A stretch of DNA of 64,000 nucleotides, taken from positions 2,350,015 to 2,414,014 of the forward strand of contig JALPQD010000304.1 in NCBI GenBank assembly GCA_023101885.1. The letters run 5' to 3'. Under the pieces are notes generated by a model. It was not told the DNA's origin. It did not search any database and saw nothing but the letters and a program-made list of their open reading frames with translations. The DNA comes from Typhlomys cinereus (taxonomy: Eukaryota > Chordata > Mammalia > Rodentia > Platacanthomyidae). This document shows positions 24,404 through 36,155 of this stretch, in pieces. The translations under genes and the position numbers were made by a program. The stretch's first letter is position 1. Every line of letters begins with the position of its first letter.

Positions 24404-25864
24404 TTTTTTTTTTACATTTTTTATTATTATGTCAGCTCATACAAACTTAATAGGTACACCAGTTCCCTCCCTCCCTTCTCCTCCCCCGGAACCCCCTGCT
24501 CCCCCTCCCCTGACCCTTCCCTCCTCATCGCCCTATGCCTCCCGCCCCAATTCCCAGAGAGTCCTTTCTTGTTCATGCCTGATTCTCCTCTGAGCCCTCC
24601 TCTCCGATGACGTACAAGGACCCAGTGGCCATTCCTTGAACCCTTTCCCATGTTCCCCTTAAGTTTAGGAACACTACTGTGGCTGCCAATCCCTTGCCTC
24701 CAAGGATCTTGGTGCCTTTAGCAGATGCTAGACTTTGTGAGGTCAATAGTGTGTTGGACATTGCTCAGGGCATGCAAAGTCCAGTTATGATTGCTTCGGC
24801 CCTAACTTGTGTGGAGTATCTTGCAAATCATTTCTCCTCCCATCCTTTTGCTCTTACACTCTTACCGCCCCCTCTTCTGCAAATGTCCCTGAGCTTCAGG
24901 ATGGGGAGAGATTAGGCTGTCCTAGTTCTAGGTGGTTGATATAGAGTCTCTGAAGTTCTGGATTGTGGTTTGTTGATTTTCTTTTGCAGTTTTGCTGCTC
25001 CTGCAATGCCCTTCACTCCATCCTGATGGGCATTGTATGTCACCCCCTGTCAGAGACAAAAAGCTGTTAAACTAGAGTCTTGTTATAAGAGCACATTCAA
25101 AGGTAGATGTATTAAAAGTAGGAAACCACAGTGAGGGACAGGTCTATCACCCATTTGCAAAATGGCTACTATGTATCTGCCAGACTATATGCCCTCCTCT
25201 TCTAGTGAGATCATATCCCCTCAGTAGTAAATGATCAGGAACGAAAGTCTGTGAACTTAATCAGATGTCTCATTACTTATTTGAGTCCTTGTTGGAGGCC
25301 TATTTTCTCTGCCATAACATGGTCCCCTCTCTCCTTGTTTCTGGTGTGGCCCCCCTACCCCATCTCTCCTGTTCATAATCCTTGCAATTACTGTAGGTAT
25401 TACAGAGATTTTTCTTTGAGTGTCTCTAGGTGGGCTGGGTGGGTTTGGTACTAGGAGCCACCTATTAGGGAATACATACGGTGCTTAATTTTCTGGGTCT
25501 GGGATATTTCACTTAATATAATTGTTTCTAATGACATCCATTTCCCAGCAAATTCCAGTAATTCATCATTTTTGATGGCTGAGTAGTGCTCCATTGTATA
25601 GATGTACCACTGTTTCCTTATCCACTCGTCAACTGTTGGACATTGGGGTTGATTCCATGACTTTGCTATTGTAAGCAGTGCTGTTATGAACATGGTTGTG
25701 CTTGTGCTATCGAGGTGAACCTCTGCTGTATGGGGGGTTATTCCCAAAAGTGGAATAGCAGGGTCATATGGCATTTCAATCTTTCATTTCTTTAAGAATC
25801 TCCAGACGACTCGCCAGAGTGGCTGTATGAGCCTGCATTCCCACCAGCAATGTAGAAGAGTTCC
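24404..25864 (-). mobile_element. Young 5'-truncated LINE-1
   Basis: 1,461 bp insertion on the minus strand with perfect TSDs. From its 3' end (left) it has a short T-rich (poly-A) tail, the common 3'-end sequence TACAAACTTAATAGGTAC, a C-rich (G-rich in sense) tract, about 1 kb of 3'UTR, then the last part of ORF2 up to the breakpoint. It matches the full-length copy at 42.55-48.94 kb closely. Confidence 0.95.
25451..25864 (-). pseudogene. LINE-1 ORF2 C-terminal remnant
   Basis: A 107-codon frame (25451-25774) encodes the very C-terminus of ORF2 protein: DPAIPLLGITP, then TIAKSWNQPQCPTVDEW, WYIYTMEHYSAIK and the terminal SLIGGS before the stop. Just upstream a frameshift separates the [16 protein letters not shown] zinc-knuckle-like segment (about 25800-25864). 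Not functional: no reverse transcriptase or endonuclease domain is present. Confidence 0.9.
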
Positions 25865-25875
25865 CAGATAGGGAA

Positions 25876-26600
25876 ATTTTAATGTATGATTGATTAGTAA
25901 AAGATGAAAGACAAGAATTGTGTGTAGTGGATTACTAGTGAGGAGCAGAGGTCTTGGAGGAACTGATTTGCTTGTGAAGCCTGGAAATACCAATGTGATG
26001 CTGCAGACCAGTGAGTGACTGGGGAGAAAATAGGTAGTCCTTGGTGTCTTTGTTGCAGAAAGGGCCAAGCTACAAAAACTGTGTTAATGAAAAGCTTAGA
26101 ATTACTTAAAAGTGTGAACATTGGAGACGGTGGGTGTAAAAGCTGCAGAATTAATGTCCTAGATTTCAGTGACTAAAAATTAAATTCATAGTGATTTTAG
26201 GTGGGAGAATGACATTATAAGAGCTCTCTGTAATATAAACTTGAAAAGGGAGTTAAAAAAATCCAAAACACGTAAAGTGTTTGAGTAGCTTAGTTATCAG
26301 AGGAAAAAAGTCTTAGATTATTGGATTGCTGTAAATGTAAGGAAGATGGGCATGATGGGAAAATTCTGAAATCAAGATGATTACCTACTTTGAGACATGG
26401 TTTTCACAGGGCAAACAAACCCAGCAAAAATTTCCTTAGCTTAATGCTTTTATTTTGTGGCTTTTCAATGGATCAAAATGAATCTATATTTATAAAATCA
26501 AACAGGAAATACCAAAGTGCATAGAATTGTTAGTCACACCAGTAATGATTAACTTGTACTTTCTAAGATAAATGTATTGGAGAAAATGTGTTTAATGTGT
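25876..26600. other. Unresolved non-coding DNA
   Basis: No gene. Ordinary AT-rich sequence. Confidence 0.5.
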
Positions 26601-26607
26601 TTGTAGT

Positions 26608-26700
26608 ATGTGTGTGTGTGTGTGTATGTGTGTGTGTGTTTGTGTACTCATGCATGTGTACATGTGTGTATGTGTGTGTGTTTGTGTGCGTGTGGTTTAC
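26608..26700 (+). repeat. GT microsatellite
   Basis: Interrupted (GT)n, part of the SINE-like element that follows. Confidence 0.9.
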
Positions 26701-26985
26701 ATGTGTATATGTGTCATGGGAGCACATGCATATGGAAGCTGGAAAATGAGGTCAGGTGTTATGTTCCATCACTCTCTGCTGTATTCCTTTGTGATAGGCT
26801 CTTTCATTGAACTTTGTGTTAGGCTTAAAGACACAAGTCCCAGTGCTTCTCCTGGCTCTGTCCATTGATATCAGGGTTAAAGATGTGTGCATGGTCACCG
26901 GGGTACAGAGGTTTGAACTCAAAACCTTGACATGTGCAGAAAGTAAATACTCTCATCCACTTAACTGTATTTCTAGGACATGTGC
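26700..26985 (-). mobile_element. B4-like SINE, minus strand
   Basis: The right end on + reads 'gtttgaactcaaaacctt' and 'catccacttaactgtatttct', the reverse complement of a tRNA/ID-like head. The centre resembles antisense B1-derived sequence, and a GT tract lies at the 3' end. Diverged. Confidence 0.5.
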
Positions 26986-27600
26986 TCATTTCTCATATTA
27001 ATATTTAAATTTTCACCCTTCACAATCTCAGGGTATGTTTTCTTTTATTTAGTTTCAAATAGAAGTATTGGGTCATGACCCATATTCACACTTACACATT
27101 TTTATATTCTGTCCGCTCACTAAAACTTAGATGTAACACACACACACACACTCACATACACGCACACACTCACACACAGTTTTCAGAATCTGAATTGACC
27201 AAATCACCAACATATGTTTTATAAAGATAAAGGTCCTCACTTTTCTGAGGCATAACTTAGATATACCTAGGCACCACTAGGCACTTGTGACAATGTAGAT
27301 CTAAATTATTAAATTTAAGCAACAATGTTGTGTAAAAATGAAGCTTCCATCCTTTTCTACAGAGCAGGATTGCTTCATTGAATATTGTGTTTCTGAAAGA
27401 TCTTGCAGCTAAGTGATCATTTTGAAAGTTAAATCTCTTTCCTCCATATAAAAAAGTTATCTAGAGCTGCCATCATAGTAACTCTTTCTGGACAGTCCGT
27501 GTGAACATTTCATTTAAACCCAATACATTTTTAGAATCCTGTACCATACTGCATTCATCTACAACTCCTACTATTTAAAGGCCTTGAAGTACTGAGTAAT
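26986..27600. other. Unresolved DNA with short CA repeat
   Basis: (CA)n with interruptions at 27136-27178. Nothing else recognised. Confidence 0.5.
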
Positions 27601-27604
27601 TATT

Positions 27605-27832
27605 ATTTTATTCACATGTATTTATTAATGTACGAGAGAGACAGAGACATACAAATAGAGAAGAGAATGAGTGCACATGTAATTCATGGCATATGAATGG
27701 AGGTCAGAGGACAGTTGTTAGAAATCAGTTCTCTTCTTCCACCATGTGTGCTTCCAGGCTTCCAAGGCTCAAACTCAGGTTTTACACCATTTGCAAGATG
27801 GCCTTACTTGCTGAACTATCTCCCTGGAGTCC
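27605..27832 (-). mobile_element. Old B2/B3-like SINE
   Basis: Minus-strand element. The + strand shows 'ggaggtcagaggacag', 'ttctcttcttccaccatgtg', 'caaactcaggttt' and 'ttgctgaactatctccctggagtcc', i.e. the antisense of a tRNA-derived head at the right and the conserved B3/B2 core. A/T-rich tail at left. Confidence 0.7.
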
Positions 27833-27879
27833 TGAGTGATTTTTTTTTCTGATGGAATGTTCAGGAAAGTTCCTGTCTT

Positions 27880-28085
27880 TAATATTTATTCATTCATTTG
27901 TTTGATTGTTTCTTTTAATTTTGTTTGTTTATGTGTGTGGCATCTTGACTTGTATGCAGAGGTCAGTGGACAATGTAATCTGAGAGAGCTGGTTGTCTCT
28001 TTCCACCACATGAATTCCAAGAATCAAACTCAGGTCCTCCAGCTTTGGAGTAAATGGAAGTCTCTGCTGAGCCTTCCCTCTGCCC
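27880..28085 (-). mobile_element. Old B2/B3-like SINE
   Basis: A second copy of the same type: 'agaggtcagtggacaatg', 'ggttgtctctttccaccac', 'atcaaactcaggtcctcc' on +, with a TTTG/ATTT-rich left tail. The head is degraded. Confidence 0.65.
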
Positions 28086-29680
28086 AGGGAAATTCTAAGG
28101 ATTGTTCATTGTGATCAGGATTCAAATACAGAATATACTGACTATATATTCTTAATTATGACAGGAAGGGGACAAGTAAAAGCAGAAGACTCAGAGGTAT
28201 TGCAGGACAACAGACTGTAATTAAATGCAAGAAAAATAATATTTCCTAAAGTGAAAAGTACTTATCCATTGAAAGGATTTATTGGGTGAAGTGGCAGAAT
28301 TTGGAGAAATCTTTAAAAATGGAATACATTTTGATCTCTCTAGGGAAACATGTGATATACCTGCAGGCTTCAGTGTGGAGGTAAGTTAGATTCATTGGAA
28401 TGTATTTTCCTAACAATAATTCTATGAACTTGAAGATGATAAAACTGAAAATTTTGTTCTTCAGGGAGTCAAGTTGCTAGGCTGTGGTGTTTGACTATAA
28501 ATCAATGGCAAAACTATTACACTGTATCTATGAACTTTTTAAACACAAGAAAGAGAAAAACTGAGATGTGTAAAGTGTTAGCATTTTTCTGTGTCAGGAA
28601 GCAATGTGTGTGGAGGTGGATTTGTGCTTTGTCTTCTCTGTGGTCAGGACTGGTATGCTTATTGTAAGCTTTATGCTTGAATTCTTCTGATACTGCTGTC
28701 TCAGAAAATTCATATTATGATTTTAAAATGTAGATGAAGTAAATAATACCTTGAGCTTTAATCTCAATGGTGAAGTTGGTTTCACACCAGCTTCTTCCTT
28801 CTATTGGGGAATGTTCTATTGGCATCACGCAGGCTTAGTGAGTCAGTTACCTGGAATGTATTTCTGCACAACAGTATTCAAGTCCATGGCTAGGTACTGT
28901 GCAAAAAATGAGGCAAAGAGCATCAGGCTTGAAGCCAGAGAGAATCAGGTTGTTGAGAAGTGGCCCGAATTCAGTCATCAAAGAGAGGGACAGGAAGAGA
29001 TGGGCCAGAGGCATAAGGGATGTCAAAGCCAAGTTCTCTGCCATGGAGGATGGTACAGATGAGTCAGAGCTGCAAAGATTGTCACTTATCTTTCACACCA
29101 AGGAAGAAACCCTAAGCCCTAAATTACGAGCAACCAATAGCTATTTTCTAATTCAATGATGTAATTCTTAGTCAGGTTTAAAATAGGAAGCTAAAACAGG
29201 TCAGGCTGAGTCATAATCACAAGGCAAAATTTGGGGGAAGTAGAAATCAAAGACAGGAGACAGAGGGCATTTTAAATTTGAAGAACGCTCTGTTTGACAA
29301 CAGTCAAACAAATAACCAGGAAATGTAAGAAAAGTGATACTGAAAGAACAGTCAGTAGGGAACAGGTGAGGGAAGAAGTTCAGATAATTGCCTTTGAGGC
29401 TTCACTGACCAAGGCCCTGTTGAGGTGGATTTGTCTGATGTAGGAATATAAACTTGTGCTTTGGAGCAAGACAAGCAAGCTGGATTCCTAGTTCATTCTC
29501 ACATACTGGCTATGTAAGATGGCCATTCAATACTGAATCTCAGTCTCTTATCCATCTTATCATAATACAACACTGATTGTTTTGCCTGATAATCACATGT
29601 AGCATCTGTTACTACATTGAGTTCTAGTTAATAGTCATTGTATCATTAATGTGTTCATTCTCTAAATATTTTTAAAAGCT
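28086..29680. other. Unresolved non-coding DNA
   Basis: Holds frames of 86-103 codons at 28751-29159 in two registers, without motifs. No gene called. Confidence 0.5.
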
Positions 29681-29684
29681 ATCT

Positions 29685-29715
29685 TTTAAATTTTTTAATT
29701 TATTTAATGTATGCT

Positions 29716-29755
<40 letters not shown>

Positions 29756-29990
29756 TATCAGACAGAATTGTGTCTGTGGAGGCCCAAGGGTGACTTCAGG
29801 AATCATGCTGAATTGCTTCTATCTCCTTTTTGTTTCACTCTGGGATTTTACTGACTCTACCTTCCAGAGCAAGAGTGTTGACTTTCACCATTTAGCCTGG
29901 CATTTTTATGTGGTATCCAGGATCTGAACTCAGATCCTCTGCTTGTGAGGCAGCGTCTTAGCACTAGGCCATCTCTCCAGCCCTGAAAAT
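29685..29990 (-). mobile_element. B2/B3-like SINE with internal GT array
   Basis: Minus strand. The right end on + is 'gatctgaactcagatcctctgcttgtgaggcagcg' and 'ggccatctctccagccc', the antisense tRNA-like head. The left end is an ATTTATTTAAT-type tail with (GT)n at 29719-29748. Confidence 0.8.
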
Positions 29991-30425
29991 ACTTTTTGAA
30001 TATACAGGCATACCAGACAGTGTCAGCAGCTTATTATTTCTTAGAGTGTCTGGCCATAAGAAAGCATCCCTAGATTATGAATCCCTGAACTTCAAAAGGT
30101 CATGATAAAGAAAGGAAATACGTGTCGGAGATATGGAGCTATTCCTGTTAGGACCAAAACAGGCTCAGTATGGCCTTAATTGATTCTTCTAGAGGGATTT
30201 TGTCCCACTTTTATTTATTGATGAGTCCTTCAGGTGTAATTACTACATGTATTTGTCAGCCTTCCAAATGTGTGGGTGGCTCAGTGTGTATCAGCGCTCT
30301 ATAAGGTCTCATGTGTTTCTATCAGTTGGTAGTTGCTTATTGGCCAGAAGGTCACTTGTAGATGTGTCAGTTATCACTACTGTTGTGGGTTTGTGACTGT
30401 CATTACTATGTTTTTTTTTTCAAAC
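29991..30425. other. Unresolved non-coding DNA
   Basis: No recognised element. Confidence 0.45.
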
Positions 30426-30429
30426 AGGA

Positions 30430-30830
30430 TTTTGCATATTCTGACTCTTACATTCTTTCTGCCTTCTCTTCCACAGAGGACTTTGAGCCTTTGGGGTACA
30501 TCATGTTCCATGTTGAAAATGTCATTGAAATTCTCAGCCTTCATTGATTCTTAGCACCTTATGTGATCATGTCCTTCCAGTTGCATTGACATGCATGTGC
30601 TCTGCTTATAGCTGAGAATGGTTATGTCCGTTCTCTCTCCTGTGATTTTCCTCATGCTTGAGGAGTATGGTTTGGCTGTCTTTCCTGGGGCTGAGTGTTC
30701 CACAGTCATCGATACTCTCTAGCTGCCATCTACTGTTAAGAGAAGCTTCTGGATTGGAGGTTGCAAGCTGCACATATCATAGTTTAATGCTAGCTTCCAC
30801 ATGTCACACTTACTCTTTCAACATTCAACA
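30430..30830 (-). mobile_element. Old LINE-1 (Lx-like) 3'UTR fragment
   Basis: The + strand contains 'ctgagtgttccacagtcatc', 'agctgccatctactgttaag', 'agaagcttctggattggaggttg', which follow the antisense rodent LINE-1 3'UTR I know. Moderate match. Confidence 0.5.
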
Positions 30831-30834
30831 CAAC

Positions 30835-31185
30835 TTAAGGGAGAAAGGGGAGATTTATTGATGTCCAGTTCCAGCAGAGAGATACAGTTCATGGAAAAGG
30901 GGAGATACAGTTCATTATGGAGGAAAGTGGCTGGTTGACTGGCAGAAGCTGGAGGTGGTTTAGTTCATTGTGAATATTGTGGAGGCTGAGAGGAAAACTG
31001 TAAAATGGTAGCAGAAACAGAGTGGATGGGGTTAAACAACCTCAAAACCTACCCCCTTATGACATGCATTCCTCTAGTGAGGCTCTACTTCCCCAAAGTT
31101 GCCACATATTTCCCAAACATCAATTAAGGATTCAAACACTGGAGCCCATTGGAGATAATTTATACTCAAACCATGACACTGCATG
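30835..31185. other. Unresolved repeat-like segment
   Basis: Sequence of the style 'agatttattgatgtccag...cagttcatggaaaagggg...cagttcattatggagg...tgggagc..' looks like a rodent interspersed repeat, with two near-identical GGGGAGATACAGTTCAT-type motifs, but I cannot name the family. Confidence 0.35.
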
Positions 31186-31189
31186 TAAG

Positions 31190-31372
31190 AGAGGATACTC
31201 ATTGCTTATCCTTTCAGAGTCTGTGTTATTTCACTCAGTATATTTTTCCAGTTTCATCCATTTACTTGTGGATTTTACAATTTCATCTTTCTTAATAGCT
31301 TAATAATATTCCACTGTGTACTTGTACCAAATTTTTATCATCCATTTTTCATTTGATGGACATGAAATCCAA
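31190..31372 (-). mobile_element. Old LINE-1 ORF2 C-terminal fragment (minus arm)
   Basis: The + strand has 'tatttcactcagtatat', 'ccagtttcatccatttac', 'atagcttaataatattccac', 'tgtgtacttgtacc', the antisense of the ORF2 C-terminal coding sequence. Confidence 0.7.
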
Positions 31373-31373
31373 C

Positions 31374-31560
31374 AAAGCAAACAACTCAATTTAAGAAAAA
31401 ATGGGCTATTGATCTGAACAGAAATACAAAAACACAAATGTATAAGAAATATCCAAAATAAGTATTCAAAAACAACAAGAAATTTTCAGTATCCTTAGTG
31501 ATCCAACCCAGGCACTAGCAAAGCTAGAGGTACAATACAACTGTGAGATCAGAGAAGAAT
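31374..31560 (+). mobile_element. Old LINE-1 ORF2 fragment (plus arm)
   Basis: Directly abuts the minus arm but reads in the opposite orientation: 'caactcaatttaagaaaa', 'atgggctattgatctgaac', 'cagtatccttagtgatcc', an earlier part of ORF2 than the minus arm. The back-to-back layout fits a LINE-1 with an inverted 5' end (twin priming), or two separate insertions. Confidence 0.6.
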
Positions 31561-31675
31561 TTAGTTTTAATTTGAAAGAACTAAATGAAATTCATTCAAT
31601 GAAATGGCATATGATCTAACAAAATAATGTGTGTGTTGGACAGATAATATTAAATTTATTTTGCCTTATTTCTAG

Positions 31676-31765
31676 CATTTTTTTGAGACAGAATCATATG
31701 TAGGTAGGCTATTCTCAAGCTCATGGCAGTCCTTCTGCCTCCAAAATACTGGGATTTTCAGCATT
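31676..31765 (-). mobile_element. B1-like SINE fragment
   Basis: Antisense B1 3' part: 'tttttttgagacagaatc', 'ctattctcaagctcatggcag', 'ctgcctccaaaatactggga' on +. Confidence 0.65.
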
Positions 31766-32933
31766 ATAAAATGACAAAAAGTGATGCTTGGAACTGTTTA
31801 TTGATGAGCAATGATTGGATGAATAAGAAGGTGATTGGATTATTCTTACCTTTTGATTATTTACTGTTTGTTTCTTTCAATGATAAAATTGTTCACTAGT
31901 CGCTAGTGTAAAAAAGCTTCCGGTAACTATGGGGATATATGTAGATGATATAATTACTATTTTATGCAAGGTTCTACCAGTCCATTCTCAAATAGTGGAG
32001 ACATAAAAATATTTTACTTCTGTTCTCACCTGATATCTTTCTAATTTCTTACTATATACTATTTCTTTTCCTTTTCAATGTATTCATGGTTTATAACTCA
32101 GATCCCATCTGCAGTTTGAAATATATGTATAGTGCTGCACAATTAATGGTAGTCATAAAAGTCAATTAATTGCTTAAAATCTATAAGCTATTTTTATAAA
32201 TTGATGTTTATAATTATAGCTCAATTTATATCACAAACAAAAGGAAAAATTAAGCAATTAAAAAGGAATTACTCTCAGTGAATCCTGTCAGTGAATGTGT
32301 ATAGAAAATTAAATTAGATGCATTTTATCAAGCCAGCAATGCATATGAGCTGAGAGAACAATGAAGTCTTAAAGGTCAGTGAGTTTGTGTGCTTACTCAG
32401 AAATGACATTGTATTAATCAACCTTTTTGTTTGTTTGTTTGAAGAAAAGAAGAAATTATTTTGGAGGAAATGTTTAGCTCATAAAAGTGAGAAAAATGAC
32501 ATAGAAAAATTGGCAGAATTCAGGGACTTAAAAAAAATGCCTTTATATTGATGCTGTCAATGATCCTGTTGTGGCCACAAGATCCACTTTGACCTTACTG
32601 ACCTTTGACAGAGATCTCCACATATGCATGAAGATGCTTACAGGTGGCTGCTTTGGTGATGAGTTGCCAATGGCCCAAACTCTGCATCACTTGTTCCTAA
32701 TTCTCAATTGCAGACGTTGGCATTCAGCTTGGAGCTGAGTGATGTTTCCACTCTGACCTGGATCCAAAGGGAGCAATTAACAGGAACTTTTAGCTTCCAC
32801 TGTAGAAGAGAGGACCTTAGCTCTAACTAACACATACTAAAAATGAGTACCCGTACCCCAACACAAGATATGTACACATCAAAATAATGAATGGATATTT
32901 GAGTCGTTAAAAGTTTCATTATAAAAATCAGTT
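31766..32933. other. Unresolved AT-rich DNA
   Basis: Short TTTG run at about 32427. No gene. Confidence 0.5.
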
Positions 32934-33274
32934 TCTTTACTTGTTATTTTTCTTTTTTTAAAATTTTTTATTATTTATTATTATTTTATTCAATTGTGTG
33001 TGTATGCATGTGTGCTCGTATATATGCAAGTGTGTGTGTGTAGAACCATGGACGAATTTGGGAACCACCATGGACGCCTCCACCTCCTCCTTGTTTACTC
33101 TGCCCCGGGATTCACAGGCTCTGCCCTACCAGGACCAGAAACGCAGGCTGCCCCCGCTTCTGCCTAGGCATCTATACATGGGGTCTAGGATCTGAACTCA
33201 GGACCTTCCACCTGCAAGGCAGAGGCTTAATCCCTAAGCCACCTCTCCAGCCCCATCTTTACTTGTTATTTTTC
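32934..33274. repeat. 19 bp target-site duplication of SINE
   Basis: TCTTTACTTGTTATTTTTC at 32934-32952 and 33256-33274. Confidence 0.95.
32953..33255 (-). mobile_element. Young B2-like SINE
   Basis: About 303 bp, minus strand, perfect 19 bp TSD. In sense: tRNA-like head beginning GGGGCTGGAGAGGTGGCTTA with A- and B-box-like segments, then a body with 'ggaggtggaggcg', a (CA/TG)n tract and a tail with AATAAA-type motifs (TTTATT on +). The same family is seen at 50072, 52828 and 62556. The poly-A-signal-bearing tail is a feature of B2-class (T+) SINEs. Confidence 0.93.
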
Positions 33275-35120
33275 ATTTGTTAAAATAGTATGGAGAAATA
33301 GTGTGTCTATGTAGCATAACAGAGGTTTCAGGCTCAGAAAGCAAAAGCAAACACTCTGCAAATAGCAACAAAAACTAATAAGGCTCTGAAGCAGTAGGAG
33401 TGAGAAAAGTAGTGTAAGGAAAACACTTATATGTTTGGTAACTACAGGGACATGTGGATGCTTAAAAGTATTTGGCAGGATAACTCAGGGGTTAGAAGTC
33501 TAAACCAGCATGATAGGAACTGTTCATCACACCCATAAACAGGGTATCAGTTGGGTCTTGCTCCCTATGCAGTAAAGTTTCCCAAGAATAGCAATAGATG
33601 AGAAAATTCTAAAACAGTGAGAAATAAACTGTAGGTGGATAACACATAACATTTAAGAGTATTACCAAATACAAGACAGACTATGCAAATAGGCTGTAAA
33701 ATGCTTTTGCAAAGAAAACCACCTACATAATTTGAGAGAATGTGTCTTCTTTTCTCATAATGCCAATATATATTGTTTTAAAATTTCACGGTTGCTGTTT
33801 TTCAAATGATGCATAAAGTCAAAGGCTAGGCATAATATTACAATGTTCAATAATACTTTCAGAGCCTTTGGCATTTAGCAAATTTTGTTAAGATAAATCA
33901 AGTTCTCCCATATTTTCCTTTTAATGAGAAATAGTACTTTCCTGGCATCTTGCTTCCTACAACATTTGAGTGTTATTGTAATCTTTTTCTGTGTTTTGCT
34001 TCATCTCATCAATGTAGGCAAAACAGCAAATCAAAAGGAATATTGGAGGAACTCAGTCCACAATGGCCTGGGATTTCAAAAAGTCCTAACTCATGGACTG
34101 ACAGATTAGAAATGCAATTTTAGGTCTAGAAGCAAGCACTCTTTGCGCTTTTTTGGGGGTTATTTTCATTTGACAATAAAGGAGGGCCTTACTAAATTCC
34201 TAAAATTTCTCTCATTTCTAAAACATGTGACTCAATCACACTATTCCATACTTTGATGAATCTTTAACTGCTATTGCATAAAAATATTGTATTGCATCCA
34301 TTTTGCATGAGCCATTACTTTTTTCTGTTGAGAATTTATAGCTGAGAAAAGTAGGCAAATGTGTAAAAAATATTAATATTTATGTAAATGTTACTGCTAT
34401 ATTGGTTCTTTATCAGATGAAAAGACCAATGTAATAGATAGTTATGTTTATATTTTTCATGTGTACATTAATTTTTGGTCTACATATAATCTATACATTT
34501 TTATTATTATATTTTACTATGATAATTCTGGACTACAAGTATTTATCTAAAATATTTGAAGAAATAGCTTATACTTTATATTAGAAAAATAAAAAATGCA
34601 TATGACATGATTTAACTCATACTCCCAAAGCATTTCAATAAAATCTAATTATAGCTTATTTCTGTACTGAAATGATTTATTGTACAAATAAACGAAAGTG
34701 CAGTCACCTCATATCAAGTTCATGTAATCATACTATTAATTTTCATATATTTTCAAAAATAAATTATAATATCGGGCTTCAGTGTTACTGTTTTGTATTT
34801 TAGCAGTATGGCTAATAGTATTGAATCTGTAAATGCATGATTTATCTCAGCAGAAATCATACTTTTGAAGAGCAAATTCTGAGCATGTTTCTGTTCCAAC
34901 TCATTATTTTACACTGAATCTTAGAGTGTATAGGATACACGCACATTTGTAGGCTTGTGTGACTTACCTGGGGTTATTTAACTGTGGCTACATGTGTATT
35001 CTTCCTTGGGATTTGGACCTTTTGTATAAAGTCCCTGTGTATGTTACTTATCTTGTTACTGTGAAAAATTCTACATATAAACAACTTAAAGGAAGAAATA
35101 TTTTTTATTTGTAGTTTCCC
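33275..35120. other. AT-rich DNA, apparently free of young repeats
   Basis: About 1.8 kb without any recognised mobile element or long ORF, very AT-rich between 34100 and 34800. Nothing else seen. Confidence 0.5.
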
Positions 35121-35263
35121 AAACACCTCTTCATGAGTCAGGAAGAATATTCCAGAAAAGTTTAACTGAGATACTAAGACCTACTTTGAATGCAGATGTC
35201 ATTGACCCATGGTTTAGGGTCCCATACTGAATAGAAAAAGAAAAAAAAAAAACACGAGAAAAT
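35121..35263 (+). repeat. Local duplicate A of 143 bp segment
   Basis: Matches 36010-36155 almost exactly, including the unusual internal run GAAAAAGAAAAAAAAAAAAC. The sequence belongs to the 'gttaactgag...gacc..tgaatgc..' part of a rodent LTR-like repeat. Confidence 0.9.
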
Positions 35264-35955
35264 ATGGGCTCCCTTGAGTCTGTAGTAATGATCAGAATAT
35301 AATGGTAGTGGGGATCCTTGGGGTAGGGTATTCACCTCACCATGAACAAGAAGGAAGAAAGAGGAGTAAATGTTTCACTAGTCTTCTCTGTTTTACTCAT
35401 TACTGGTTAAAACGCTCATGAGATGTGCCCATTTTCAAGTCTCCCTTATCACTTAATCCCTCTGTATATCCCCTTCCCCCAGAGGTGTGTCTCACCAATC
35501 TTCTAGGTGATTCAATCCTTTCAGATTGACAATGAGCATGAAACATCACAGTCTGGCAGTCAGCCCAGAGTATATATCTTGACAGGGAAATAGCTAGGTT
35601 GCAGGGAGGAGACCCAATAAAGTCTCAAAGGGACATTCTGATTCTTGTCCTCTAATCATATAATTCACATTTTCACCTTTCTGTCAACTTACTCGTTCCT
35701 GTGGCGTCAATAGGTCAAAATTTATTTCCTTTGTCTACTGTCGCTTGAATGCGAGTTCATTTATTTTCATTTAAAAGAGCCCAAGAGAGTTCCCAGTGCC
35801 CAGTAATGCTTTTTGTCTTTAAGACGACTTGCCTGACCAATCTCAGATCATCATAAATAACCAATTAAACATGAAATATCCATTGCTTATCACAGTAAAG
35901 TTGTAAGTCTTATCTACAGTTCATCTGGGCTTGTTTTAGAGAGCTCTGCTTCACA
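35264..35955. other. Unresolved spacer between duplicates
   Basis: No gene or repeat recognised in this stretch. Confidence 0.5.
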
Positions 35956-35957
35956 TG

Positions 35958-36155
35958 CTGTGATGGCTACACTTCACTGTTCATTTGAACGGATTTGAAA
36001 TCACCAGGAAAACACCTCTCCATGAGTCAGGAAGGATATTCCAGAAAAGTTTAACTGAGATACTAAGACCTACTTTGAATGCAGATGTCATTGACCCATG
36101 TCGGGTCCCATACTGAATAGAAAAAGAAAAAAAAAAAACAAAACACGAGAAAATA
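35958..36155 (+). mobile_element. Fragment of LTR-like rodent repeat (source copy of duplicate)
   Basis: Begins TGATGGCTACACTTCACTGT, compatible with the TGATGGTTAATC start of the repeat seen at 1598, and continues through 'gaaatcaccagg', 'ttccagaaaagtttaactgag' and 'gggtcccatactgaatagaaa'. 36010-36155 is duplicated at 35121-35263; the extra 50 bp at the left here suggests this is the source copy. Confidence 0.55.

Larger units (their letters stand above)
24393..25875. repeat. 11 bp target-site duplication of LINE-1
   Basis: CAGATAGGGAA at 24393-24403 and at 25865-25875 borders the LINE-1 insertion, showing target-primed integration. Confidence 0.93.
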